From Pseudomonadota bacterium (GTDB lineage: Bacteria; Desulfobacterota; Desulfobulbia; Desulfobulbales; Desulfocapsaceae), in contig JAHIUA010000058.1 of the NCBI GenBank assembly GCA_018817385.1, forward strand, positions 1-45,891: a stretch of 45,891 bases of DNA, in the 5' to 3' direction. Below the pieces are notes generated by a model. The model ran no database searches and had not been told where the DNA came from. It worked only from the letters and a program-made list of their open reading frames with translations. Position numbers and translations under genes: made by a program. Shown one piece after another: positions 1 to 9,112 of this stretch (within the stretch, counting starts at the first letter, position 1; every line of letters begins with the position of its first letter).

Positions 1-139
1 AGAGGGATTTAAAAGCTAAGAAAAACGCATCAGATAAACTTGGGCAACTATTGACAATAACGAAAAGCAGAAAAAACGCCAAAAAAAAGATCAGGGGATA
101 TTGAAAAGTGGCTTAGGTTGTCTACTTTTCAACACCTTT
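1..139 (+). mobile_element. Partial insertion sequence: terminal 139 bp of a diverged IS copy
   Basis: The reverse complement of this stretch aligns without gaps to the left end of the complete IS at 22752-24620, with about 81% identity by hand count. It includes the terminal inverted-repeat sequence GGTGTTGAAAAG and the subterminal hairpin. In the complete copy this end lies downstream of the transposase stop. The transposase of this copy should therefore be on the plus strand just left of the window. The element tip is at about position 139, where CAACACCTTT ends. The divergence shows a related but separate element, not a recent duplicate. Confidence 0.85.
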
Positions 140-945
140 TATAACTGTGCAGGCGCAGGCATGCGGAAAAGAATTCCCCTACTTGAACGCTAAATTTGGG
201 TGGTACCGGGGAACGCCTCATCTCATCAAGGTCTTGCAATGTGTTTTCATCTTTATGCTGGCTCTGCCTGCAGGCCGATAGGCCGGTTCGCTTAACCCAC
301 AACTCTTGTCCTCCCCATGGCTTTATCCACTGTAAACCTGGTAATGCAGGGTTCAGGCATATCTTTAGAAAAAAACGATATTTTATCTGTCCAATCCTGC
401 CATGGATGAAATACGAATAGTGTAACTCTTCATTCTGTCTTTAGAGTGTGCCATGTTTTTGTGTACGGTACAAGCCGTTGGTTCTTTTCTTGTGAAGAAT
501 TATAGAAAAAATTCTTGTAATAATTTGAAAAAATGAAACTCGAGTGAGTTAGGGTGTGGCGCTGAAATTGCTTTATGATCCTGAGCCAACAGGTCAGTTG
601 TAATGGCGATAGCCATCCTTGCAACCGTCTGGAAAATCTCTCTGGTATAAAACAGTTAGATGTTGTTTTGAGCATTGCCAAGAGATCGCTGTGAACAGAT
701 TGAGCTGGAGGCGTGTTTTTTTGACAGAGGTCATCTCCGATTGGGTTAGGCCCTCCGTAAAGCATGGGCTCTGCAATACGGTTTCGTCTGGATTTGTTGA
801 TCTGGTTCTGTCACCTTGGGCAGGCAAAAATGCGTTTCAGTTCGCCAAACTCGAGCGAGAAAATATTTTCACCTCATTTTTGCCCGCCAGCAGGTCTGCA
901 CTGGCTCGATTTTTTTTGCAAATAGAGAAATCGGTCTCTTTGCCA
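140..945. other. No supported gene
   Basis: About 800 bp between the IS end and the stop of the radical SAM gene. Short open frames exist on both strands (the longest, 619-1041 plus, runs into the antisense of the next gene), but none has a convincing ribosome site, domain or codon pattern. Positions 480-550 are AT-rich. I recognise no tRNA or known RNA gene. It may be decayed sequence next to the IS insertion. Confidence 0.5.
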
Positions 946-2487
946 TCACCTGAAAAAAGGTGCATGGTTGGAGGTGTAAAAAGGCGGATCGCCATGAATT
1001 ATGGGCTTGATGGACGGATGCTGCTTAAACTCGGTTGTTAAGAAATTTCTAATTGCCTTTCGGTCCCAGCCTCGAGGATGGTGAAAGTCGGAATAGAGCC
1101 CCAGGTCGGCGCTGGAAAAATCGCGGAGGGCGAGGTCGTTGTTCTCAGGACTGTTGCGGGGAAGGTTGAAGATGGCCAGGTTGAGGAAGCTGATGGCGTC
1201 TGCATGGCGAACGGTAAAATCAAGGGTCTGTCTGGCCTCGTCGATGGATTCCGCCGGGGTCCCGAAGAGGAGATAAACGTAAGTCGCGATCCCGGCACTG
1301 GCAAGGGCTGTGAGGGCCTCTTGCACCATGTGCAGGTCAATGCCCTTGTCCATGGCAGTAAGAACTTCCTGAGAACCTGATTCGATACCCAGCTTTAACA
1401 TGATACAACCGGAATGGCGCAGCTTCCTGCAGAAAGCGGGGCTGCAGAGTTCAGTGCTTACGCGGGCAAACCCATACCAGGAAGGCCCTGGTGGTTGCAG
1501 GGCTAATCGTTTCATCAGGGCGGGAGAGACGGCATTGTCGAGGAAGTGGATCAGTTTGGGCTGGGTTTTGGCGACCAGGGCGGTGATATCTGCCATGACC
1601 TGATCGGCAGGAAGTTGTCTGTATGGGTTCCCCTCGGCCTTTTCCGGGCAGAATGAACAACGGTTCCAGTAACAGCCGGTGGAAGCACTATAGGGCAGGA
1701 TCAAGCCCGGGGCCAAATAGTCTTGCAGTCTCAATCCACTGAGATCCGGCTGGCTGTAGTCTCTGGCAGAAGTTTTTCCAAGGATCTCCAAGAGGACTTC
1801 TTCGCCGGGCCCGGCAACCAGGCGGTCGATAAGTCCTGCAAACGGATTTTCCCAGGAAGGGTTGCGCAGCCAGGAGGTGATCAGCCCTCCACCGAGAACA
1901 AGGGAGAAGTTGGGATACTTGTTTTTGAGAAAGCCGATGAGGGCAAAAGTGGGAAGTGCCTGACTGAGATAGTTGAGGGAGATGCCGATCCACTCCCCTT
2001 GTTCCTTTGCCAGGAGTTCCGGGAGGCGATTTTGAAAAAAGGAGAAAAAAGGATTGCTTTCATATTTCTCTGCTGCCTGGAGGAGATCTCCACTGCAAAG
2101 AGGAGAAAAGGCTTCGTCCTGATAATTGGCCAGGCTTATGGTGATTCCTGGCTGGCTGACGCTCTGGCTCAAGGCTCGATTGACGTCTATTACTGCCCGT
2201 TGATAGCGTTTGCTGTTCTCATAGAGCGCCGGGTGGCGAAGTTTCTCGAGGTTGCGGGCAATATTTTTCCAGGCCCTTTTGCTCCAGGTGTCAACAGGTT
2301 CCTGGTGCTGTTTGAGTAAGAAAAGTTGGGCCTCAAGGTTTGCATCCCAGAGGGTGCAGTCGAGATTGTTGCCGCGCAGGGCCCCGGCTAAGCGAGTTAT
2401 GCCGGCAGGCGGTTCACAACCTTTAGCCAGTGGAGGGTATATCAGGAGCATATTCAAAGAGGGGGGATGGCATGGGAGTGTAATCAA
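946..2487 (-). CDS. Radical SAM protein with N-terminal cobalamin-binding-like domain
   Basis: A 513-residue protein of the B12-binding radical SAM type, which uses a [4Fe-4S] cluster and S-adenosylmethionine for radical chemistry; the substrate is unknown. The N-terminus (LLIYPPLAKGCEPPAGITRL, from residue 14) is typical of the cobalamin-binding fold. The cluster motif is C272-x4-C277-x2-C280 (GCYWNRCSFC), the spaced variant seen in many B12-type members. It is followed by typical barrel features such as LGIESGSQEVL. The assumed start is TTG at 2487, which overlaps the stop of the upstream gene (TTGA) and suggests translational coupling. ATG at 2451 would give 501 residues starting at MLLIYPPL and fits the family better; neither start has a good ribosome site. 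Confidence 0.85.
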   Translation of the reverse strand: MITLPCHPPSLNMLLIYPPLAKGCEPPAGITRLAGALRGNNLDCTLWDANLEAQLFLLKQHQEPVDTWSKRAWKNIARNLEKLRHPALYENSKRYQRAVIDVNRALSQSVSQPGITISLANYQDEAFSPLCSGDLLQAAEKYESNPFFSFFQNRLPELLAKEQGEWIGISLNYLSQALPTFALIGFLKNKYPNFSLVLGGGLITSWLRNPSWENPFAGLIDRLVAGPGEEVLLEILGKTSARDYSQPDLSGLRLQDYLAPGLILPYSASTGCYWNRCSFCPEKAEGNPYRQLPADQVMADITALVAKTQPKLIHFLDNAVSPALMKRLALQPPGPSWYGFARVSTELCSPAFCRKLRHSGCIMLKLGIESGSQEVLTAMDKGIDLHMVQEALTALASAGIATYVYLLFGTPAESIDEARQTLDFTVRHADAISFLNLAIFNLPRNSPENNDLALRDFSSADLGLYSDFHHPRGWDRKAIRNFLTTEFKQHPSIKPIIHGDPPFYTSNHAPFFR

Positions 2488-2870
2488 GCAAAGGCACTGT
2501 TTTCAACTTTTCCGAGAAAAATTCGAGTGCAGAGAAAGATGTTTCGAGATGTGTCACCGGCCTGGATGCGAAGCAACCCTTCTCGGATGATGACCTTTTT
2601 GAGGAGTTCTCTGCCGTTTGAGCCATTGTAATATATGTCTGAATCCAGAATGTCACGGACGACCTGGGACTCTGTTTTGTCAATAATGAGCTGGAGAGCA
2701 ATTTTAAGAAAGTCATCATTGATGTTGCCGAGATCTCCTTCCAGGGAGAGGATACCGCGTTTTTTTGCTTTTTCCCCCATTTCCTTGAGGGTAAGAATAA
2801 GTGGAATCAAAGATTCCTGATCTTCTTTACTGCACGCAGCTTTAGCCGCCAGAGCCAGATCTCGTAACAT
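2484..2870 (-). CDS. Small soluble protein resembling the cytoplasmic linker of MotA
   Basis: A 128-residue protein with no membrane segment or signal peptide. Residues about 30-80 (EKAKKRGILSLEGDL, then DDFLKIALQLIIDKTESQVV and RDILDSDI) resemble the cytoplasmic region of the flagellar stator protein MotA, where a KARxEGLLALE segment is followed by a DPFLxxGxxLxVDGTDPExV segment. The four MotA helices are absent, so it cannot be a stator by itself. The start is ATG with an upstream AGGAAC ribosome site. The stop overlaps the start of the radical SAM gene, so the two are probably one transcript. The MotA resemblance is by eye and the role is unknown. Confidence 0.65.
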   Translation of the reverse strand: MLRDLALAAKAACSKEDQESLIPLILTLKEMGEKAKKRGILSLEGDLGNINDDFLKIALQLIIDKTESQVVRDILDSDIYYNGSNGRELLKKVIIREGLLRIQAGDTSRNIFLCTRIFLGKVENSAFA

Positions 2871-2928
2871 AGTTGTTCCTAATTAAGGTGTTCTTGTTAA
2901 AGGTTGGGATCGTTTTTGTATGGAATAG

Positions 2929-2972
2929 AATTGGTCCAATTGAAATTTACAGGGAAGTGGACTGTAAATTTC
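2929..2972. promoter_or_regulatory. Two adjacent inverted repeats upstream of the MotA-like/radical SAM pair
   Basis: AATTGGTCCAATT (2929-2941) is a perfect palindrome. It directly abuts an 11-bp perfect inverted repeat, GAAATTTACAG / CTGTAAATTTC (2942-2952 and 2962-2972), with a 9-nt loop. They lie between the 3' end of the sensor kinase gene and the start of the 2870 gene, both on the minus strand. No long T-run follows in the minus direction, so an operator or processing site is as likely as a terminator. Confidence 0.4.
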
Positions 2973-3075
2973 TTTTCATTATTTCTTATTGTACCATAGT
3001 TGTTCACTCTTTGCTGTTGCTGGATGAGTGAAAAGTTTCATTGAGGAAATAGTGTTTCTCTTTTTCAGCCCTCAT

Positions 3076-5880
3076 TTACTGCAGTGCCAGCTTTACAGCC
3101 TGTGCCAGTTGTTTGAGGGTGTAGGGCTTTTTGATAAAAGGTCCGGCCCCCATGGATTGGGCGTCTTTGACCTCTTTGTTTTCGGAGAAGCCGCTGGCAA
3201 TCACTGCTTTTTGTCCTGGATGGAGTTCGATGATTCGGCTAAAGGTTTCACGGCCATCCATGCCTGGTGTCATGATCATATCAAGAATGAGGAGATCCAT
3301 CGCCTGTTTGCTGAGAAGGGCCAGGGCCTGATGGCCGGATTCGGCCGTTTTGACCTTATAACCGAGGGAACGAAGAAGGCCTGAGCAGATTTCTCGTTGC
3401 TGGGGTTCGTCATCAATGATCAGGATTCTTTCTCCCTTTCCCTGGAGATCTTCAAAGAGGTTGTCATTGGCCTGGGTTGGCTCTTGTCGGGTGGCTGGGA
3501 AAAAGAGGGTGAAGATGGTTTCTTGGCCATCGGAGTCCACAGTGATTGCGCCGTTATGATCTTGGATTGTGTTCCAGACAACAGCCAGTCCCAGTCCGGT
3601 ACCACTCTTGCCCATTACCTTATTGGTGTAGAATGGTTCGAAAATATGTTCAATATTCTCTTTTGCTATACCTGATCCATTATCTTGGACGGTGAGGATA
3701 ATATGCTCTCCCGCTTGCAGGCCGAGGCACTCGGCCTGGAACTCATCAAGCGTACGGTTAGCTGTGGAGACATGAATGCGTCCACTATCCTTGCAGGCCT
3801 CTGCGGCGTTCAGGATGAGATTCATCAGGACCTTCTTGATATGGATGGGAGAACAGATGAGAGAGAGAAGGCCGGGTTGGAGCTTTCGGGTATAGCGAAT
3901 TCCGGGATACTCCCTCTCCAGTTTTTGAAATTCGGGTGAGACAAAATATTCAACGATCAGCACATTGAGGCTCTTCACTTCTTTTGTTGCGGCAATGCCC
4001 CTGGCCAGGGTCAGGAGGTCTGCAACGACCTCGGCCGCACGTTTTCCGGCCTCCTGGATGGATTGAAGCGGTTGCCGGAGTCGACTCCCTTCGGGCAGCT
4101 GCATGAGGAGAAGATCCGGATAGCTGACAATAGCGGAAAGGATATTGTTGAGATCATGGGCAACGCCACCTGCCAGGAGGCCGATGGCCTCCATCTTCTG
4201 AGCCTGATGCAGCTTGGTCTCGAGGAGTTGTTTCTCTTGTGCGGCCTTTTTTTGTTCTGTGAGATCGAGAAAGGTGACGAGCCGCCATTGTCCCACCTCT
4301 GTGCTGCTCAGTTCCATCTGTCGCTCCTGTCCGTCTTTACAGGCAATAGTGATAGGGAATGCTTCGATGGTTTGCCCCGCTTCTTCCCTCTGTCGTAATG
4401 CCCTCAGCTCTTTTGCTGCGAGCTCTTTTTGAAACTGTGGTCTGGGGCAGGCAAGTTGCCACCAGGCCTCGACTGTGGGGATTTCTTTCAGGCTATACCC
4501 GAAAAGCTCGGTGAATTTCTGGTTAGTAAACTGTACGGTGTTGTCTTTACCGATAATAGCAAGGGGAATGTGGGCCGCTGAGACAACATGATGAAAACGT
4601 TTCTCGCTTTCCACCAGTTCCTCCCAGGCCTGTTGTCGTTCCTTGGCCATCTGGTTGGCAGAATCGGCAAGGGATTGAAATTCACTGAAGACGATTTTTT
4701 GCCGGGAAATAGACAGGGCCTGCGTGGCAGATTTGTTGAAAAAATCACTGAAAATTTTGATATTGTTCTCTATCTTTTTTGAGAGATACCAGGCAAAGAA
4801 AAAAGAGAAGAAGACAAAAAGGAGGAGAAGTCCGATACTTTTCAGGATAAATTTATGTAATGAGTTTTTTGATTCCTGTTGCTTCTGGAGGATGATCTCT
4901 TCAATCTCGTCCACATACAGTCCGGTCCCCACGTACCACTGCCATTCAGCTACCCCTGCTGCAAAACTGATCTTGGGCTGCGGACGCTGCCCTGCCAGTC
5001 TGGGCATGACATAGTGGACAAATCCACCCCCCTCTTTTGCCTCCTTGATGAGGGACTCCACGATCTTGACGCCGTTGGGATCAGTGACGGCGAGCATATT
5101 TTCTCCCACGCCAGGTCCTGAAAGGGTCATTCCGTCCCATTGGCCGATGAAGATGTAGCCATTTTTTCCGTAATGGATTTTTTCGATCCAGGTAAGGATT
5201 TCTTCCTGGATCGTTCGTTCTTCGTCATCCAGATATTTTCCATTGCCGATGACCCAGTTCAGGGGGGTGAACAGTTTGACATAGGAGATCTTGGAGATCA
5301 GGACTTCGGGATTTTCCGGCTTGTTCCACTGGTAGGAGCAGAATCCTTCATGGGCAGGCGCCTGGGCCACGTCTAAGATGTGCTTTATGGTGGAGTTTCC
5401 TTGGGCATCTGTGAGGTGGAAAAAATTCTTGCCTTCCTGGACGGGGACACTCCGATTGACGGGCATGGTGCCGTCAAGGTCCAGGACAAAGTAGTAACCG
5501 GTTCCATTGTCCCAGGAGGCTGCATAGAGGGCATCGTGAATGAGCTTCTTGATCTCTGGTATTGATTTGGAGTCCCGGTTTTTCTGGTAGATATAGTCGG
5601 CAGTGAGCCAGGCACTTTCGGTGCGGGCCTGAACTGTCCTTTTGAGCCTGGTTTCAGCCAGGGATTGCTGGTGCTGAATGTAGGAAACGGCATGCTCGAC
5701 CTGCTCTCTGATCGTTTGTTTGCTGTGTTCGAGGTAGCTGGTACGGATCTCTTCGTTCTGTTTCTTCGTTGTTTTTATTTCTTCGCGTATCCACATGTAA
5801 CCGAAGGTGGTGACAATGATCAGGGAGAGGAGGGTGGTGCTGAAACGGATAATGTGAATGAGGCTTTTGGGACCGGTCAT
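3076..5880 (-). CDS. Hybrid sensor histidine kinase: double cache, PAS, HisKA, HATPase, receiver
   Basis: A membrane two-component sensor. From the chosen ATG at 5880 (934 residues) the order is: membrane helix 6-29; extracytoplasmic double-cache sensor 50-330 with the GTGYYFVLDLDG and YGKNGYIFIGQWDG strands; helix 344-366; PAS domain about 427-542; dimerisation domain with phosphorylatable H575 in GGVAHDLNNIL; ATPase domain with the N box (NLILNAAE) and DNGSG and GTGLGLA boxes; C-terminal receiver with D867 (LLILDMI) and the KKP lysine. The receiver on the same chain suggests internal phosphotransfer before relay to an unseen partner. The open frame extends to a TTG at 5964, but the ATG puts the first helix at the usual place. 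No strong ribosome site is visible for either. Confidence 0.93.
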   Translation of the reverse strand: MTGPKSLIHIIRFSTTLLSLIIVTTFGYMWIREEIKTTKKQNEEIRTSYLEHSKQTIREQVEHAVSYIQHQQSLAETRLKRTVQARTESAWLTADYIYQKNRDSKSIPEIKKLIHDALYAASWDNGTGYYFVLDLDGTMPVNRSVPVQEGKNFFHLTDAQGNSTIKHILDVAQAPAHEGFCSYQWNKPENPEVLISKISYVKLFTPLNWVIGNGKYLDDEERTIQEEILTWIEKIHYGKNGYIFIGQWDGMTLSGPGVGENMLAVTDPNGVKIVESLIKEAKEGGGFVHYVMPRLAGQRPQPKISFAAGVAEWQWYVGTGLYVDEIEEIILQKQQESKNSLHKFILKSIGLLLLFVFFSFFFAWYLSKKIENNIKIFSDFFNKSATQALSISRQKIVFSEFQSLADSANQMAKERQQAWEELVESEKRFHHVVSAAHIPLAIIGKDNTVQFTNQKFTELFGYSLKEIPTVEAWWQLACPRPQFQKELAAKELRALRQREEAGQTIEAFPITIACKDGQERQMELSSTEVGQWRLVTFLDLTEQKKAAQEKQLLETKLHQAQKMEAIGLLAGGVAHDLNNILSAIVSYPDLLLMQLPEGSRLRQPLQSIQEAGKRAAEVVADLLTLARGIAATKEVKSLNVLIVEYFVSPEFQKLEREYPGIRYTRKLQPGLLSLICSPIHIKKVLMNLILNAAEACKDSGRIHVSTANRTLDEFQAECLGLQAGEHIILTVQDNGSGIAKENIEHIFEPFYTNKVMGKSGTGLGLAVVWNTIQDHNGAITVDSDGQETIFTLFFPATRQEPTQANDNLFEDLQGKGERILIIDDEPQQREICSGLLRSLGYKVKTAESGHQALALLSKQAMDLLILDMIMTPGMDGRETFSRIIELHPGQKAVIASGFSENKEVKDAQSMGAGPFIKKPYTLKQLAQAVKLALQ

Positions 5881-6121
5881 GGCGTCACTGCACGGCAGTT
5901 TTTTTTCATATGGCAGTAGGGTCCTGGAAAGAGAAGGTTGGTTTGTTAGTAATATACAATCCAATTCTAGGGGATAGGAGGAGAAGTGTCAAAAGAAACT
6001 CGTATGACCGGGACAGCCAAGAGCAAGGAAGAGAAAGAGAGGGAGGGAGGATGGCCGTAGGTGATCTGGAGTGAGTTCCCTCACAATCGATGTGGATTGG
6101 ATCGATTTGTTCTTAATCTTA

Positions 6122-6149
6122 TTTACATCCTGTATAGATAGGGTATGAT
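6122..6149 (+). promoter_or_regulatory. Probable sigma-70-type promoter
   Basis: TTTACA (6122-6127) and TATGAT (6144-6149) are each one base from consensus and are separated by 16 bp. They lie about 165 bp upstream of the Tim44-like gene. The remainder of the 5881-6314 gap, between two divergent genes, shows nothing else I can name. Confidence 0.4.
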
Positions 6150-6314
6150 ATCTACTCTAGATGGTAGGGGACTGTTCCGGAGGGATGAGGTATTGTGCTG
6201 GAATCATTTGTCTCTCTAAACGTTGCTCTTTGTTGGTCCGCTCCTCTCTCTTCTTGTGCCGGGCTCTTCTTTACGGGAAGGCCGAATCATTAACCTTTTA
6301 TCAGGAAGCAAACC

Positions 6315-7232
6315 ATGTTGTATTTTTTGAGAAGACTTACCCCGTTTTTTCTTGTCTTTTTTACCCTCTGTTTCATCGAGGCAGGGATCACTGCCGATTA
6401 TGCCGATGCCCGTTCCCGAGGCGGAGGGCGTTCTTTTAAGTCGACGCCGAGCAAGCAGTCTCCTGCCGTCCAGAAAAGTACTGGACAACAGAAGTCCGGA
6501 TTCGGTCGGGGCCTGGCCGGTGGCCTTATTGGAGGGGCGTTGGGAGGAATGCTCTTGGGCAGTATGTTTGGGATGGGCGGCTCAGGGATGGGGATTCTTC
6601 CCTTCCTCCTTCTGGGCGTTGTCGGATTCTTCCTTTATAAGCGTTTTATGGCTCGTCCCACCGCTGGTTCTTCGCCGGGATATCAGCCGCCACCGCGTCA
6701 GGAGAACAGTTTTCCCGGCAACAGTTCCTCCGATGCAGGAGGCTTTGCCTCCCCGCCTCCTCCGCCTGCAGAGCCGATGGAGAGTTCTTTGGAAGAAGGG
6801 GTGGCGCGTATCCGTATCGCTGATCCCGATTTCGATCCCAACTATTTTGTAGAAGTGGCCTCCGATGTCTTTTTTAAGGTCCAGGCTGGTTGGATGCGGC
6901 GTGATATTTCTTCCTATGGCCATCTTCTTGGCGAGCAGCTTGCCTCTGAATATAAGACACAGTTTGCCGAGATGGAGGCCAAGGGAGAGATCAATAAACT
7001 GGAGAGTATCTCCGTTCGCAAGGTAGAGGTTGTGGCTGCCGGATCTGAAAACGGTGAGGATTTTGTCACGGTCCTTTTTACCGCCAACCTCCTTGATTAC
7101 ACTGTGGATGACAAGAGTGGCGATCTTATCTCCGGAAGTATGACAGAGCCGGTGAAATTTGCCGAGGAGTGGAGCTGGGCTCGTCCTCTCGGTACCCAGG
7201 ATTGGAAATTGGAAGGAATAAAGGAAGTATAG
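6315..7232 (+). CDS. Tim44-like domain membrane protein
   Basis: A 305-residue protein. It has an N-terminal signal or anchor helix (residues 5-27) and a basic Ser/Gly/Arg-rich stretch. A glycine-rich hydrophobic pair follows (GRGLAGGLIGGALGGMLLG and GILPFLLLGVVGFFLYKRF, about 65-112), then a Pro-rich linker with a run of prolines. The C-terminal Tim44-like domain (about 160-305) includes ADPDFDPNYF, a WxRRD segment and EEWSWARP near the end. This architecture is that of bacterial Tim44-domain proteins, whose function is poorly known; the mitochondrial relative tethers the import motor. The ATG is preceded by an AGGAAG ribosome site. It stands alone, followed by the 130-bp repeat. Confidence 0.85.
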   Translation: MLYFLRRLTPFFLVFFTLCFIEAGITADYADARSRGGGRSFKSTPSKQSPAVQKSTGQQKSGFGRGLAGGLIGGALGGMLLGSMFGMGGSGMGILPFLLLGVVGFFLYKRFMARPTAGSSPGYQPPPRQENSFPGNSSSDAGGFASPPPPPAEPMESSLEEGVARIRIADPDFDPNYFVEVASDVFFKVQAGWMRRDISSYGHLLGEQLASEYKTQFAEMEAKGEINKLESISVRKVEVVAAGSENGEDFVTVLFTANLLDYTVDDKSGDLISGSMTEPVKFAEEWSWARPLGTQDWKLEGIKEV

Positions 7233-7310
7233 TTTTTGTTGAGAAAATGAACGTCGACCACTGTGCCTTGAATTGATCCTTTGCAGTTCGCCGGTGGTCA
7301 CCAGGAGTTG

Positions 7311-7440
7311 GTCCGAGAAGAGGCATTTTATCCAAAATCGAGGTGTTTCTAAAAAATAAGCGTAGCCATCTGGTTAATATCGGGGGCATTATTTTTTGGA
7401 AATAACCAAGAGTCTGGGGGAAAGGGCATTCTCGGACAGG
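7311..7440. repeat. 130-bp structured intergenic repeat, copy 1
   Basis: It matches 44137-44266 over exactly 130 bp without gaps, about 77% identical by hand count, in the same orientation and in each case downstream of a plus-strand gene. The ends are inverted: GTCCGAGAA (7311-7319) pairs perfectly with TTCTCGGAC (7429-7437). An internal 14-bp stem pairs 7346-7359 with 7389-7402 and has a single G-T pair. A small hairpin ATTTT/AAAAT lies near the left end. There is no open frame. It could be a MITE-like element or a structured RNA. Confidence 0.8.
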
Positions 7441-7506
7441 CTCCTAAAACATGGCCTGTGAATGAAACTCTATTCTCTGTCCACTATACGGGTGGAGGAT
7501 AGAGAG

Positions 7507-8824
7507 TCAGCTCGCAGGTAAGAGCATGGCATCCCCTTCTTCCCCCCTGCCATAGAGGGTATCCCCCACTATGGGGATTCCCAGTCCCAGTGGATGCGCC
7601 GCATGCAGGCGCAGTTGGTGGGTGCGACCGGTCAAGGGGAAAAACCGTATTCTTGTCCTGTCCGCTGCCAGCAGGTTACACCTTTTTTCCCCGTACCAGG
7701 TCGTAGATCTGATAGGGGCGATTTTCAGGGTCCAGCCTGAAGGCAAGCTCAATTATTCCCTCTTCCTCGGCAACTTTTCCCTCCAGCAGAGTGATATATT
7801 CCTTTTCCACCTCCCGTAACTCAAATTGTTTTGAGAGCAGACGATGGACTTTGGCATTCCTGGCCAGCAGCATAAGGTCCGGGGTGTGCATGTCCAGACG
7901 GTGAACGGCTGGCTGGGCAATGCAATCAGGATAGAGGATTTTAACCCGGTTGACAACACAGTCCAGTTTTTCAGGTCCCCATCCAGGGACCGCCAGCAGC
8001 CCCCCTCGGTTTATTGACCACCAGGAAATCCGAATTGCAGTGGATTATCTCTACGTTCGGCATGGGTTTTTCTCCAGGCCGCAAAGAAGAAAGCCGAGGA
8101 TGGGACCACATTTATTCCGGCAGGCAGGATAGAAGTACCCTTCGTCGCGAGTTGCTGATTTGTTTGTTCTGCCCCAGTAAAATTCAGCCAGACCCAGGGG
8201 CTGCAGTCCGTTTTTCGCTGCAAAATTAAGGAGCTTGGGGGCGCAGCAGTCCCCAGTACCGGTGGGGATTCCGCTTCCATCAGCAAAGAGCTCAACAAGG
8301 GAGTGCTGTTTTCCTTGAAAATTGTAGAGACGATAGAGGCCGTGGATTTCCTTCATCAGCTGTTGGGAGAGTTCTTTTCGTTTTTTGAGAAGGCCTTCAC
8401 GGCTGCGGGGGGAAAGCATTGGGTCCTGGGCTTCTCGGCCCAAGGTCTTGATGCGTCTTTCCACGGGCTGGGTGAGGAGAGAAAATTCCTGGACATCAAA
8501 GAGGGGGGGGGCCCAACCAGCCACTTCCCACCTGCCCTGATACTGACCGGAAAAGGCCTTGAGAATCTGTTTTTCCCCACTTGATTTGCAGCAGGAAAGG
8601 ACTCCGAACATCTTTCCCCGTGCTTTTCCATAGAGACAATCGGTGTTTAACTCTTTGCAGGCCAATTCCTTGGGCGACGCAAAATCGATACACTTGTTGT
8701 GGGCCAGCTGGGTCATCAGTTCTCTCGCCGCATCCATCGCCGGTTCTCGGGGCAGGACATGATGATGGCCATAGAGGTTGCAATAGTTGTTTAAGGGAGA
8801 GACGGAGAGGGAGTTGTTGTCCAT
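7507..8824 (-). pseudogene. Decayed RluA-family pseudouridine synthase with several frameshifts
   Basis: The pieces add up to a long-form RluA-type rRNA/tRNA pseudouridine synthase, but in different frames. The N-terminal extension is at 8051-8824 (ending in YWGRTNKSATRDEGYFYPAC and KCGPILGFLLCGL). A short piece at 7971-8069 has FLVVNKP. The catalytic piece is at 7676 to about 8004. The C-terminal piece is at 7507 to about 7700 ([21 protein letters not shown]). Frame changes fall at homopolymers at 8067-8071, 8000-8005 and 7683-7688, and probably once more just downstream of the last. The catalytic motif is HRLDMHTPD where the family has HRLDxxTSG: the aspartate is kept but SG is lost. This substitution argues for real decay and not only sequencing error. 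Confidence 0.8.
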
Positions 8825-8987
8825 AGTCCTGGAGGTATCTCAGCCGCTGTGGGGATGCGGGCCAGCTGAAAACAAAGATAGTCGTGGCTGGGGCAACCTG
8901 TTCACCTTCTCTGCCCGGGCGGTTGTCATATCCTCGTTGAAGGTGTTGGTGAAAGAGGGAAACTCTTTATACCATAATCATGTTCTC

Positions 8988-9016
8988 TTGCTATGGGGAT
9001 TTTACAATGATATAAT
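8988..9016 (+). promoter_or_regulatory. Probable sigma-70-type promoter for the second sensor kinase
   Basis: TTGCTA (8988-8993), a 17-bp spacer, then a perfect TATAAT (9011-9016), about 97 bp upstream of the kinase ATG. An imperfect inverted repeat (ATAATCTTA / TAAGGATTAT, about 9012-9033) overlaps the -10 and the presumed start of transcription and could be an operator. The rest of 8825-9112 holds nothing else I can identify. Confidence 0.5.
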
Positions 9017-9112
9017 CTTATTAGTAAGGATTATCAATAAGGGCTGCTCAATGTACAGCATTCGTATTGCTCTGCTGTTTCTCGGATATGATAGAATCGG
9101 TTAGCTCCTCTC

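Noticed and set aside
619-1041. A 140-codon plus-strand frame
   Set aside because: It runs into the antisense of the radical SAM gene, has no recognisable domain and no ribosome site.
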